A stretch of 64,000 nt of DNA from Bacteroidota bacterium. Lineage in GTDB: Bacteria; Bacteroidota; Bacteroidia; Chitinophagales; Chitinophagaceae. Under the pieces are notes generated by a model that saw nothing but the letters and a program-made list of their open reading frames with translations, made no database searches and was not told where the DNA came from. The stretch is taken from the NCBI GenBank assembly GCA_023437225.1, contig JAEZGS010000011.1:186001-250000 (forward strand). The letters are read 5' to 3'. The number at the start of each line of letters is the position of its first letter. Positions within the stretch are counted from its first letter, which is position 1. The translations under genes were made by a program, and so were the position numbers. Below, piece by piece: positions 55,180 to 63,823 of the stretch.

Positions 55180-56489
55180 AGTCGAGTTTTTTAAAAGACC
55201 TGCTGGCAGTTTTTCAAAGCAAGGCCGCTATTATTGTGTTTGGCTTTGCCATGTCTATTATAACGGCAAGGTATCTCGGTCCTGAGGGAAACGGTATCAT
55301 TGCCGCGTTGATGGTATACCCGACGCTGTTCATGTCCATTGGATCGCTGGGTATCCGGCAGTCGACAACTTACTTTGTAGGTCAGGATAAATATCCGATT
55401 GAGAAAGTATATGGTGCAGCCCTCGCTATCTGGTTGTTCACCACAGTTTTGGTACTTGGCACCTGTTATGTACTCATTCGCTATTTTTCAAAAGGTGATT
55501 ACTCATCGGTACACATATTTCTTGCCATCGCCGCAGTTCCATTCACCTTGTACAATACTTATACTTCTGGTATATTTCTTGGCAAGCAGAACATACGCGA
55601 GTTTAATCGCATCAATTGGATTCCAGCGGGCATCAACCTTCTTTTTACCTTCCTGCTAGTAGTGATCATTCCGTGGGGTGTTACCGGTTCCATGATTGGA
55701 ACGGTGCTGGCTCCATTTATTATGTTCTTCCTCGTATCGTGGAGGATTCGTAAGATGATGCAGGTGAAGTTTAATTTCGACTTCGCCTTAATGGGAAGGA
55801 TGCTTCGCCTGGGTATTGTTTATGCAGTGTCGTTACTGGTCATCAACCTGAATTATAAAGCCGATATCATATTGCTTGAAAAGTTTTCTACCGCTTCAGA
55901 GCTCGGTGTTTATACAAAGGGAGCAAGCATCATCCAGTATTTATGGGAAATACCTATGCTTCTGAGTACACTAGTTTTTTCAAGGAGTGCAGGCGCGCGT
56001 GATCCGAAAGAGTTTTCAAGGAAAGTGTCCAAGTTGCTCAGGATCGCCAGCAGTATCATCCTTGTTGCTTCTATCGTATTATTCTTCCTGTCGGATTTTA
56101 TCATCGTGTTTCTTTTCGGGGAAGCTTTCAGAGGCAGCGTGATGGTATTGAAATTGTTATTGCCTGGCGTATTGTTGCTTACCATTTTCAAGGTACTAAA
56201 TATGGATGTTGCCGGAAAGGGCAAACCCTGGTTATCGATGTATGCGATGGTGCCCGCTGTGATCATCAACATCATCTTAAATATTCTGTGGATACCGGCT
56301 TATGGGGCAAATGGATCGGCCTTCGCCTCAACCATCAGTTATACAGTTGCAGCATTGCTTTTTTTATACATATACAGCCGAAACGTTGGCATTCCGGTTA
56401 GAGAGATCGCACAATTCCGAAAGGATGATTTCGATGTGTTCAAAGCAGCATTGTCGAAAGTAAAAAGGAAAATACCGTATCGAATATGA
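55176..56489 (+). CDS. wzx: Polysaccharide flippase (Wzx/MATE-like)
   Basis: The 437-residue protein has about twelve hydrophobic helices, with the typical first block AAIIVFGFAMSIITARYLGP EGNG and later SLLVINLNYKADIILLEKF. It belongs to the oligosaccharide flippase family that moves lipid-linked repeat units across the inner membrane. The start is the TTG at 55176, inside the previous stop; the first downstream ATG would cut the first helix. It overlaps the next gene by 4 bases (ATGA). Confidence 0.9.
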   Translation: MKSSFLKDLLAVFQSKAAIIVFGFAMSIITARYLGPEGNGIIAALMVYPTLFMSIGSLGIRQSTTYFVGQDKYPIEKVYGAALAIWLFTTVLVLGTCYVLIRYFSKGDYSSVHIFLAIAAVPFTLYNTYTSGIFLGKQNIREFNRINWIPAGINLLFTFLLVVIIPWGVTGSMIGTVLAPFIMFFLVSWRIRKMMQVKFNFDFALMGRMLRLGIVYAVSLLVINLNYKADIILLEKFSTASELGVYTKGASIIQYLWEIPMLLSTLVFSRSAGARDPKEFSRKVSKLLRIASSIILVASIVLFFLSDFIIVFLFGEAFRGSVMVLKLLLPGVLLLTIFKVLNMDVAGKGKPWLSMYAMVPAVIINIILNILWIPAYGANGSAFASTISYTVAALLFLYIYSRNVGIPVREIAQFRKDDFDVFKAALSKVKRKIPYRI

Positions 56490-57343
56490 GAGTGATCGAG
56501 AACTTTGATCTTACCAATTACAATTCTTATCGAATTGAATCAACATGCGCTAAAGCATATCTTCCTGAAACGGAAGACGACATCATCGCATTGTTCCAAC
56601 AGAAACCGGGATTCCAGCCGGTAATCATTGGCGGCGGATATAACATTATCCTGTCAAGGAATTATTATGACAACGACTTCATCATCTTCTCTGATAACTT
56701 ATCGAAGTATTGCATCGATGGTACTACCATCAAAGCAGAAGCTGGTGTAAGCCTGTACACATTAAGCAATGCAGCGCTCGACAACAATCTCAGCGGTCTT
56801 GAAATATTTTACGACATCCCCAGTTCTCTTGGGGGTGCAGTAGTGATGAATGCAGGTGCCAGCGGTGAAGAGATAAAAGATCTCCTGATCCGCGTTAAGT
56901 ATTACGATCCGGTTACCAATACAATCAACGTCATTGAACGTGCCGATATGAGCTTTGAATACCGGAACAGTACCTTTCAAAAGAATCCCCATCTTATTAT
57001 ACTTAATGCTGAATTGAAGCTGCACGCCGGAGAACGTGAAGCCATTCTTCAAAAAATGGAAGCGACAAAATCCGCACGTTGGGCCAAGCAACCAAAAAAT
57101 TTCCCCAATGCCGGTAGTGTTTTCAAAAGGCCGCCGGGGCGCTTTGTGGGACCAATGATCGAACAGCTCGGTCTGAAAGGATATGCTCTCGGAGGCGCAA
57201 AAGTTTCAGAAAAGCATGCCGGCTTTATTATTAATTATGATAGGGCCACGGGACGTGACATCCTTGATCTTATTGAGCTGATTCGTACGCGTGTTAAAGA
57301 AGAATTTGGAGTTGAACTGGAAGTTGAACAAAGGGTAATATGA
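56486..57343 (+). CDS. MurB-like UDP-N-acetylenolpyruvoylglucosamine reductase in a polysaccharide operon
   Basis: The 285-residue FAD-dependent reductase keeps the MurB motifs: VIIGGGYNIILSRN (FAD-binding), GLEIFYDIPSSLGGAVVMNA, active-site Tyr159-Arg160 in SFEYRNSTF, Ser211 in FPNAGSVFKRPPG and GYALGGAKVSEKHAGFIINY. It is type II in length, without the extra C-terminal insertion. It would reduce the enolpyruvyl ether made by the MurA-like protein to a lactyl ether. The DIPSSLGGA segment differs from the usual GIPGTVGGA, which fits a diverged paralogue. The first TM gene upstream and the glycosyltransferase downstream both overlap it by 4 bases. Confidence 0.93.
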   Translation: MRVIENFDLTNYNSYRIESTCAKAYLPETEDDIIALFQQKPGFQPVIIGGGYNIILSRNYYDNDFIIFSDNLSKYCIDGTTIKAEAGVSLYTLSNAALDNNLSGLEIFYDIPSSLGGAVVMNAGASGEEIKDLLIRVKYYDPVTNTINVIERADMSFEYRNSTFQKNPHLIILNAELKLHAGEREAILQKMEATKSARWAKQPKNFPNAGSVFKRPPGRFVGPMIEQLGLKGYALGGAKVSEKHAGFIINYDRATGRDILDLIELIRTRVKEEFGVELEVEQRVI

Positions 57344-58548
57344 GAGTACTGTTTTTCATTAGTGCATCCGGACATGGAAAGGGAGGGCACAGTCATTCGC
57401 TCAACATGATCTCGCGTCAGATTGCAAAGTATGCAGAAGTGCAGATCGTGGCAATCGGGCCCGGAGAATCCAAAGTGCTGGGATCGAATCCGCACTTTCG
57501 TAAGTTGATTTTTTCTAATGGGCTTCCTGATCCTACTCTAATAGCCGCGATCCGCAAGCAGGTGGTCGAATACAAGCCAGATGTGATTCATTGTTTCGAT
57601 GGCAAGGTGTACCCCGTGGTTTCATTTTGTTTGAAAATGTCAGGAATGGGCAGCTATCCGATTGTTCTTAGCAAATGTGGTGGTCCAAACCAGGCGTCCT
57701 ACTCAGTGGCAAAACACATGGTACTTTTCTCGCGGGAAAATCAGGCATACTATAAAAAACTGCCACGCTTTCGCAACGCTAATTTGCATCTCATTCCAAA
57801 CAGGGTGATGAACGACATTGAGCGGCGAGAAGCAGATGTTTTCAGGAAAAAAAATGATGAGTTTATAATTTTCAAGATCAGTCGCATTGGCGAATATTAT
57901 CGCAAGACGCTGACGGAATGCATTGAACTTGCAAGATTGCTTTATGCGCGGGGCGAAAGAAATTTCCGGTTATTCATCGTTGGTACCATTGATGAACAGC
58001 ATGTTTATGACGAGATTCTGGGGATGATCGGCGATCTTCCGGTCAGCATTGTAACTGATAACCAGATCACGATAAAAGCCGCAGCATACCTGCATTATGC
58101 AGACGCCGCAATTTGCACCGGGCGCGGATTCATGGAAGCCTGTTCGCTTGGCATACCTGTGCTTGCAGGTTCTGTAAATTACTCACACCCCATATTGGTA
58201 GACGAAAAGAATTTCGACGATTTCTTTTTTTATAATTTTTCAGAGCGGGCGAAGCTTAGCGAACCCGGTGCCACCGATCCAATTGAACGCATCGTTGATC
58301 TTATGCATAATGAGGGCGAGCAGGAGCGATATAAGGCCATGACAAGCAAATGGTTTTCGGAACATTTTGATATCGAAAAAGGTGCCGCAAGATACATTTC
58401 GGTTTATGAAGAAGCTGTATCGCGAAAGACACCATATTATCTGAAAGATAACTGGCGCCAGTTGCTGGCGACGATGCGATCCTTTTATTTATCAAGTAAA
58501 AAAAACGAACGAAGGGCTAATGAGCCACATCATACTAATACCAAGTAG
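57340..58548 (+). CDS. Glycosyltransferase (GT4-like)
   Basis: The 402-residue protein starts MRVLFFISASGHGKGGHSHS, the glycine-rich first strand of GT-B enzymes, and has a second Rossmann-like half (EFIIFKISRIGEYYRKTLTE; RLFIVGTIDEQHVYDEI). The GFMEACSLGIPVLAGSVNY block matches the usual nucleotide-sugar site with its E-x-x-x-x-G-x-P-V pattern. It transfers a sugar onto the lipid-linked repeat unit at the cytoplasmic face; donor and acceptor are unknown. The MurB-like gene overlaps by 4 bases and the next gene by 29. Confidence 0.85.
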   Translation: MRVLFFISASGHGKGGHSHSLNMISRQIAKYAEVQIVAIGPGESKVLGSNPHFRKLIFSNGLPDPTLIAAIRKQVVEYKPDVIHCFDGKVYPVVSFCLKMSGMGSYPIVLSKCGGPNQASYSVAKHMVLFSRENQAYYKKLPRFRNANLHLIPNRVMNDIERREADVFRKKNDEFIIFKISRIGEYYRKTLTECIELARLLYARGERNFRLFIVGTIDEQHVYDEILGMIGDLPVSIVTDNQITIKAAAYLHYADAAICTGRGFMEACSLGIPVLAGSVNYSHPILVDEKNFDDFFFYNFSERAKLSEPGATDPIERIVDLMHNEGEQERYKAMTSKWFSEHFDIEKGAARYISVYEEAVSRKTPYYLKDNWRQLLATMRSFYLSSKKNERRANEPHHTNTK

Positions 58549-60286
58549 ATCATCCATAGATGAAGCAGCATTGGATTCCACGCTGGAAAAAATGCACCTT
58601 CGTCGAAGGCATGAATTCAATACGGAGGATTACCGGCTGATCGTTCATCTCAAAGCCAATGCTGCCATTGACAGCGACTGCCTCTTTACAAAAGGCAACG
58701 ATGTTGTATTTGTATCCGGCACTTTCTTTTACGGCGATCTTTCACCGACTGATAGCATAAAAGAATTTTATCAGGACGTATTAAACGGTACAATAGATGC
58801 CAGGCAGATGTATGGTCAGTTTGTAATTGTAGCGATCATATCTGGCCATGTGCATTTTTATAACGACGCACTGGGATGCCATCGCATCTTTAGAAATAGT
58901 AGTAACAATGTCATCTCTACTTCATTTCTCGTATGCTGGTTTGCGGCGAATAATGCTGCGCACATCAATGCAGATGCATTACGCGAAAAAGCTCTGACGG
59001 GTTACATCGTTTATCCGAATACATTGGTTCGTGAGGTTAAAGACATTACCTACGAACAGTTTAAGTCTACGTCAATTCAAAAGAACCGGTTTGAATTCGA
59101 GGACCTCGGCAAGGCAAAAGGCAGTCGGCCGTTGCAACAACAGGTCGATTCGTTACGCACATATTTCGCCAAGCTTAAAAACATTGCGGCGGGAAAAACA
59201 GTATCGCTGGGAGTATCCGGAGGGTTTGATTCAAGGCTGCTGTTGTCATTGATAAGTCAATACCGCCCGCTTCATTTGTATACGCATTTGACCAGGGGTG
59301 TTCATGATAAGGAGGCTTCAATTGCAAGGCAGCTTGCAGCAAAAACCGGTGAAACACTTCATATCGAGGAGACCGAACGACCTGAAAATCTCCCGGAAAA
59401 GGATCAGCTGCAGTTGCTGGACGAACTTATTTACTATTATGATGGAAGAACCGCCAACAACAGCGGTGCGTTTTCAATAACTGGCACATACCAATATAAC
59501 CATCAACATTTGCAACATGTGTATTTGGGGTTGAACGGAAAAGGTGGAGAAGTTTACCGTAATTATTATAATTACGGCAATACAGGTAGTTCATTCAGTG
59601 AATGGTACGAGACACTCGTACTGTATCCTTCAGCAGAACGGATGCTTGACCGCGGGTACATTGATTCTATGCTGAACGGTATTAAAAGCAGGCTGCATAA
59701 AAGACTCGGAATTAATAGCGATAAATGGGGTAGATGGGACATTCAGCGATATTACAGTGAGGTCCGCCAACCGGATTGTGAAAGTTCGATTGTTTCAGCA
59801 CACAATAAAATAACGCATTACCTCTCTCCATTCTTCGAACGATCTCTTGTGCAGAATGCATATAATTCTTTCGAAAAAATTGGTGGCTCGGATGAATTCC
59901 AGGCTTCCCTGATTGCAGCGATCGATCCGCAATTAGCCGGAGTGAAAAGCAAATACGGATACAATTTCATTTCGAAATCGTTTCAGGCGAAGCTCAAAGA
60001 CCTCATCGCCCGTAATATGCCGCTCAATATGAAGCGGAAAAAAAAGAGAACAAGTTTTGACAAATTAACTATGACAGCTGTTTCAGCGGATCCGCTTGTA
60101 TCCAGGGCCATAAGCGTATTGAAACAGGCAGATAACACTGTGAATTGGCAATGGGCATTCTTTCACTATGCCCAGAAAAATGTGTGCATCAATCTTGCGC
60201 GACTGCTCGAGGTTGCCCGGGATGGAGCAAAGCTCGCATATTCAGATAATGAACTAATTTTAGAAAATGCGCGGGATGTCAGATAA
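58520..60286 (+). CDS. Asparagine-synthetase-like amidotransferase lacking the glutaminase cysteine
   Basis: The 588-residue protein has an N-terminal class-II glutamine-amidotransferase-like domain (SGTFFYGDLSPTDSIKEFYQ; YGQFVIVAI) but begins MSHIIL. The nucleophilic Cys2 of active members is therefore missing. The second domain is an asparagine-synthase PP-loop domain with Ser233 in SLGVSGGFDSRLLLSL. It may use free ammonia or an amine instead of glutamine, forming an amide on an activated carboxyl (inference). It overlaps the glycosyltransferase by 29 bases and the polymerase gene by about 20. Similar genes occur in capsule, lasso-peptide and sugar-amidation contexts. Confidence 0.85.
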   Translation: MSHIILIPSRSSIDEAALDSTLEKMHLRRRHEFNTEDYRLIVHLKANAAIDSDCLFTKGNDVVFVSGTFFYGDLSPTDSIKEFYQDVLNGTIDARQMYGQFVIVAIISGHVHFYNDALGCHRIFRNSSNNVISTSFLVCWFAANNAAHINADALREKALTGYIVYPNTLVREVKDITYEQFKSTSIQKNRFEFEDLGKAKGSRPLQQQVDSLRTYFAKLKNIAAGKTVSLGVSGGFDSRLLLSLISQYRPLHLYTHLTRGVHDKEASIARQLAAKTGETLHIEETERPENLPEKDQLQLLDELIYYYDGRTANNSGAFSITGTYQYNHQHLQHVYLGLNGKGGEVYRNYYNYGNTGSSFSEWYETLVLYPSAERMLDRGYIDSMLNGIKSRLHKRLGINSDKWGRWDIQRYYSEVRQPDCESSIVSAHNKITHYLSPFFERSLVQNAYNSFEKIGGSDEFQASLIAAIDPQLAGVKSKYGYNFISKSFQAKLKDLIARNMPLNMKRKKKRTSFDKLTMTAVSADPLVSRAISVLKQADNTVNWQWAFFHYAQKNVCINLARLLEVARDGAKLAYSDNELILENARDVR

Positions 60287-61580
60287 GCTGCAGTTGGACG
60301 AAGAGATAAACGTGAACACCATCCAACCTACGATGTTGTTACAGAATGATAAGGCCAATACGGTGCTTAACCTGGTATATTGTGTTTTGTTGGCTTTATT
60401 CCTGGTATCACTCAATGGCTTGCAAAAATTTCCTGTCCTGTTTTTTGTAAACAAAGCATCTGCCGGGCTGTTGATCATTATAAGTTTCATAGCGACAGGT
60501 AAGTTTTATGTCGGCCGGCTCCTTCAGGTATTCGCAATGTTTGTTGCGTTCTCATTTTTCACTGGGGTCTTTGTTGCTGTTGACCAGACACTACTCTGGG
60601 ATACCACAATGAAGCTGGTGCAGCTGATTCTGTTGCTTGTTTGCGTATCGCAGTTTTATATCTTTAAGGGGAACGTAAAGTGGCTGATGATCGCATTGCT
60701 TCTGAACGGTCTTGTCATGGCCTTTGCAGGAAATTTTCTCAGTCCCGACCTCATGTTTTCCGGTAAGATTGAAAGGTATTCTTCCATCTCAAACAACTCA
60801 AATGGGCTTGCGTTCCAGCTCCTGCTGGGGCTGTTCGGCGCATTGTATTTTTATAAGGATAAGGGGTGGCTTATTAAATGTCTTGTGATTGTAGCCGCCG
60901 GTGTATTTATGTATTACATCGCCATATCCGGTTCCCGGAAATCCTCGGCAGCATTTGTATTGATCATCCTTGCATGGGTATTCTTCAGTTTCAAGATGAA
61001 GAAGATGCTACAAATATCCATGGGCCTTTTCGTTATATTCCTGATAGGAGGATCCTATATGTACACAATGCTGGCAGATACTGCGGTAGTACAAAGATTC
61101 AGTTATCTGGAAGACGATCAGAGTGCGGCGGATATACGGACGATTCTTTATCGGGAAGCTTTTGATCTGTTCATGGCAAACCCGTTTTTCGGAGTTGGGT
61201 TGGCTAACTTTCAGCAACATTCTGTTACGGGGTTGTATGCCCATTCCAATTATGTTGAACTTCTTGCTGACACGGGGATCATCGGATTTGCCATTTATTA
61301 TTCCATCTACCTGATGGTTTGGATCAACAGCAACAAACTGGTCAACGCTTTTGATGGCGAGGAGACAATTGTGTATTTATCCGGGATCAGCAAGTGCATC
61401 ATCATTCTGTTCCTCGTCATAGGGGCCGGAGCCGTTCAATACGATAACATACAACACTGGATCTTGCTTCTCTTTCCAATAATTCTTTATGAACGTGCCA
61501 CACTCCTTGAGGCGGAACATAATAAAATAGAAGCGCCCGAAGAACCTCTTCTTGAAGAACACGAAAACATTCCCGCATAA
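60267..61580 (+). CDS. wzy: O-antigen polymerase/ligase-like membrane protein (Wzy)
   Basis: The 437-residue protein has ten or more hydrophobic helices (VLNLVYCVLLALFLVSLNGL; GLLIIISFIATGKFYVGRL; MFVAFSFFTGVFVAVDQ) and a large loop with GVGLANFQQHSVTG, YAHSNYVELLADTGIIGFAI, the H-x-N-Y-x-E-x-x-x-D-x-G pattern typical of Wzy/WaaL proteins. It polymerises repeat units or ligates them in the periplasm. The start could be the ATG at 60267 or 60276, both within the previous gene. The C-terminal acidic tail is cytoplasmic or disordered. Confidence 0.9.
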   Translation: MRGMSDKLQLDEEINVNTIQPTMLLQNDKANTVLNLVYCVLLALFLVSLNGLQKFPVLFFVNKASAGLLIIISFIATGKFYVGRLLQVFAMFVAFSFFTGVFVAVDQTLLWDTTMKLVQLILLLVCVSQFYIFKGNVKWLMIALLLNGLVMAFAGNFLSPDLMFSGKIERYSSISNNSNGLAFQLLLGLFGALYFYKDKGWLIKCLVIVAAGVFMYYIAISGSRKSSAAFVLIILAWVFFSFKMKKMLQISMGLFVIFLIGGSYMYTMLADTAVVQRFSYLEDDQSAADIRTILYREAFDLFMANPFFGVGLANFQQHSVTGLYAHSNYVELLADTGIIGFAIYYSIYLMVWINSNKLVNAFDGEETIVYLSGISKCIIILFLVIGAGAVQYDNIQHWILLLFPIILYERATLLEAEHNKIEAPEEPLLEEHENIPA

Positions 61581-61592
61581 TTGAGTCATAGA

Positions 61593-62690
61593 ATGTCTAA
61601 AAATTCAGCGGTTGCTCTTATCTCGAGCGACTATATAAACGCTATAAGTATCTGGTCTTCGTTGAAGCAGTTGAAGTTTGAAGGTAAGGTGATCTTTCTG
61701 AACACTTCTGGGCGAAACATGGTAGGATCCATCTGGCCAAATGCAGAAGTGATTCCATTTTTCAAGAAAGATCCCTCTGAGCTACTGGCGATATTGGAAT
61801 CATTGGATCCGGCCGCAACTAAATTCCTTTTTCTTACAAACGAATTGTTCCATCCGCTGATTCATGCAAACAGGGAGCAACTTGATGCAATGAATGTGGT
61901 ATTTCATATCGGCAATAGTGACCCCCAGACAATACTTGACAAGTCACAGTTTCTTGGCCGCCTGCGCCATGAAACTGATGTACCTGTTCCTGAAGAATAC
62001 GAGGTGCCGGGAAAAAAGAAGTTCCCGCTTATGGTGAAATTCCGCAGGTCGTTTGAAAAAGAATTGCATACGCCGAAGCCACGCAGGATAGACAATGAGC
62101 AGGAGTTGACAACCTATCTTGCTCAACTTCGTGATTCAGGATTTAGTGATTCCAATATTCAGTTGCAGGAGCTGTTGAGTTCTGAAACAATGCATAATGT
62201 TTCGGTGTGTGGCTGGTACGATTCACAGGATCATCGGCTGTTTCAAACCAGGAAAGTGATACAGCACCCGCCAAAGATCGGAAATGGTGACGTGGTGGAA
62301 GTATTGCCACTCGATCCCACATTGGAGCAGCATACACTGCAGGTATGTAAGACCTTCAATTATGAGGGTCCCTTCGAGCTTGAATTTATCCGGGAACTAA
62401 ACGGCAGTCAATACAAAGTGATTGAAATGAACCCAAGGTTTTGGATGCAGCATGGTTTAGTTGAAGAAATTTCAGGTCACTACCTGGTAGCAAAATATTT
62501 GAACACAAATCCTATTTCAAAGAGAGGCGATCTCCATTACTGGATATATCCGATGGTGAGTATTTATAAGGCGCTCTTATTGCAATTCAAGTATCTGCCA
62601 TACCTCTTCAGGCGAAAAGTCTATTGGCCGGTGAATGCTTACCAGGCCACCAAATTCCTTGTAAAACACCTGGCGAGCAAATTCAGTTAA
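61593..62690 (+). CDS. ATP-grasp ligase (first of two)
   Basis: Starting at the ATG at 61593, the 365-residue protein shows an ATP-grasp fold: an N-terminal Rossmann-like half (AVALISSDYINAISIWSSLK), a middle domain with KKFPLMVKFRRSFEKEL, and a C-terminal block EGPFELEFIRELNGSQYKVI followed by EMNPRFWMQHG, which carries the Mg-ATP-binding Glu and Asn. Such enzymes join a carboxyl to an amine or similar nucleophile through an acyl phosphate. Its substrate is unknown; with the MurA/MurB-like pair a link to a lactyl carboxyl is possible. Confidence 0.85.
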   Translation: MSKNSAVALISSDYINAISIWSSLKQLKFEGKVIFLNTSGRNMVGSIWPNAEVIPFFKKDPSELLAILESLDPAATKFLFLTNELFHPLIHANREQLDAMNVVFHIGNSDPQTILDKSQFLGRLRHETDVPVPEEYEVPGKKKFPLMVKFRRSFEKELHTPKPRRIDNEQELTTYLAQLRDSGFSDSNIQLQELLSSETMHNVSVCGWYDSQDHRLFQTRKVIQHPPKIGNGDVVEVLPLDPTLEQHTLQVCKTFNYEGPFELEFIRELNGSQYKVIEMNPRFWMQHGLVEEISGHYLVAKYLNTNPISKRGDLHYWIYPMVSIYKALLLQFKYLPYLFRRKVYWPVNAYQATKFLVKHLASKFS

Positions 62691-62710
62691 CGTACCCCAA
62701 ATTAATTTCT

Positions 62711-63823
62711 ATGGCATTTCTAAAAAGTCTTAAAAAGAAGGCAAATACATTTCTCCGTGGATTCGTTGATCTGAGCGAGCGAGACATTGTGCGAAGAACG
62801 GAATTGAATGAATATCGCGACGTATTACATGTGCGTGAAAATGATTCGCCCGTGTTGCTCGGCATCATCCGTGACGTACATCAGTATCACAAGTTCTATG
62901 TGAAAGCTGCGCTTGAATTGAAAATTTCTTTCGATGTGATCGATCTGCAGTCAAACGATTGGTGGAAAACGGTGAATGCCGAAGACTACGATGGCTTTGT
63001 AGTTTGGCCGAATGGTGTCAGAGAATCCTTGAAGTCTAGCTACGACAGCCGCATCAAACTAATAGTAGATTATCTTAAGAAGCCGGTATTTCCAGACTAT
63101 CTCGCGATCTGGCTCTACGAAAATAAGATCCGGTCTCTTGATTGGTTAACCGTGAATAAATTCCCTACGATTCCAACATATGTGTATTATGACAGGAGTG
63201 AAGCATTGAAGCATATTGAAAAGCATCCGCTACCTGTTGTACTTAAAACAAATCTCGGAGCATCAGGAAAAGGAGTTTTTATTGTTCGCAATAAGTCGGA
63301 ATATCATCGTATCATAAATAAGAGTTTTCGCAGCGGACTTAATAGCGAAGGCATAACGCCATATGCTGAATCCCGTGGTTATGCCTACGTTCAAAAGTTC
63401 ATTCCAGGTATGGAGGAATGGCGTATGGTGCGCATTGGCAATGCATACTTTGGTCATATGAAAATGCAGGATCAACATACCGGCAAACATTCCGGCTCTC
63501 TATTGAAAGGATGGCAGCGTCCAACAGACGAGATGCTCGATCTGTTACATGCTGTGACCGAACGTGGCGGTTTTCGCAGCATGAACGTCGATATGTTCCG
63601 TGATTCCGAAGGGCATCTTTATGTGAATGAATTACATACGGTGTTTGGTCAGAGTACACAACATTTGATGATCGTAGAAGGTACTCCCGGCAGGTTTATC
63701 CGTGAGAATGGCGGGTGGAAGTTTGAAGAGGGAAACTTCGTGGAAGGTCATAGTGCAAAAGCGCGCATCAATTATTTTATCAGTGAGATCCTTCGCAAAA
63801 AAACTGCAGTCGCTGAATCATGA
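62711..63823 (+). CDS. ATP-grasp ligase, RimK/YheC-like (second of two)
   Basis: The start at the ATG at 62711 gives 370 residues. After an N-terminal domain (VLLGIIRDVHQYHKFYVKAA; GFVVWPNGVRESL) comes an ATP-grasp core with PLPVVLKTNLGASGKGVFIV (ATP-binding lysine and Gly-rich loop), YVQKFIPGMEEWRMVRIG and SMNVDMFRDSEGHLYVNELH, where the metal-binding Glu and Asn are expected. It is not closely similar to the preceding ATP-grasp gene. It overlaps the following glycosyltransferase by 4 bases. Confidence 0.85.
   Translation: MAFLKSLKKKANTFLRGFVDLSERDIVRRTELNEYRDVLHVRENDSPVLLGIIRDVHQYHKFYVKAALELKISFDVIDLQSNDWWKTVNAEDYDGFVVWPNGVRESLKSSYDSRIKLIVDYLKKPVFPDYLAIWLYENKIRSLDWLTVNKFPTIPTYVYYDRSEALKHIEKHPLPVVLKTNLGASGKGVFIVRNKSEYHRIINKSFRSGLNSEGITPYAESRGYAYVQKFIPGMEEWRMVRIGNAYFGHMKMQDQHTGKHSGSLLKGWQRPTDEMLDLLHAVTERGGFRSMNVDMFRDSEGHLYVNELHTVFGQSTQHLMIVEGTPGRFIRENGGWKFEEGNFVEGHSAKARINYFISEILRKKTAVAES

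Noticed and set aside
53378..57343. Housekeeping mur/dcw cluster
   Set aside because: Only murA- and murB-like genes are present, separated by a flippase and an acetyltransferase. murC-G, mraY, ftsW and ddl are absent, and the neighbours are all polysaccharide genes.
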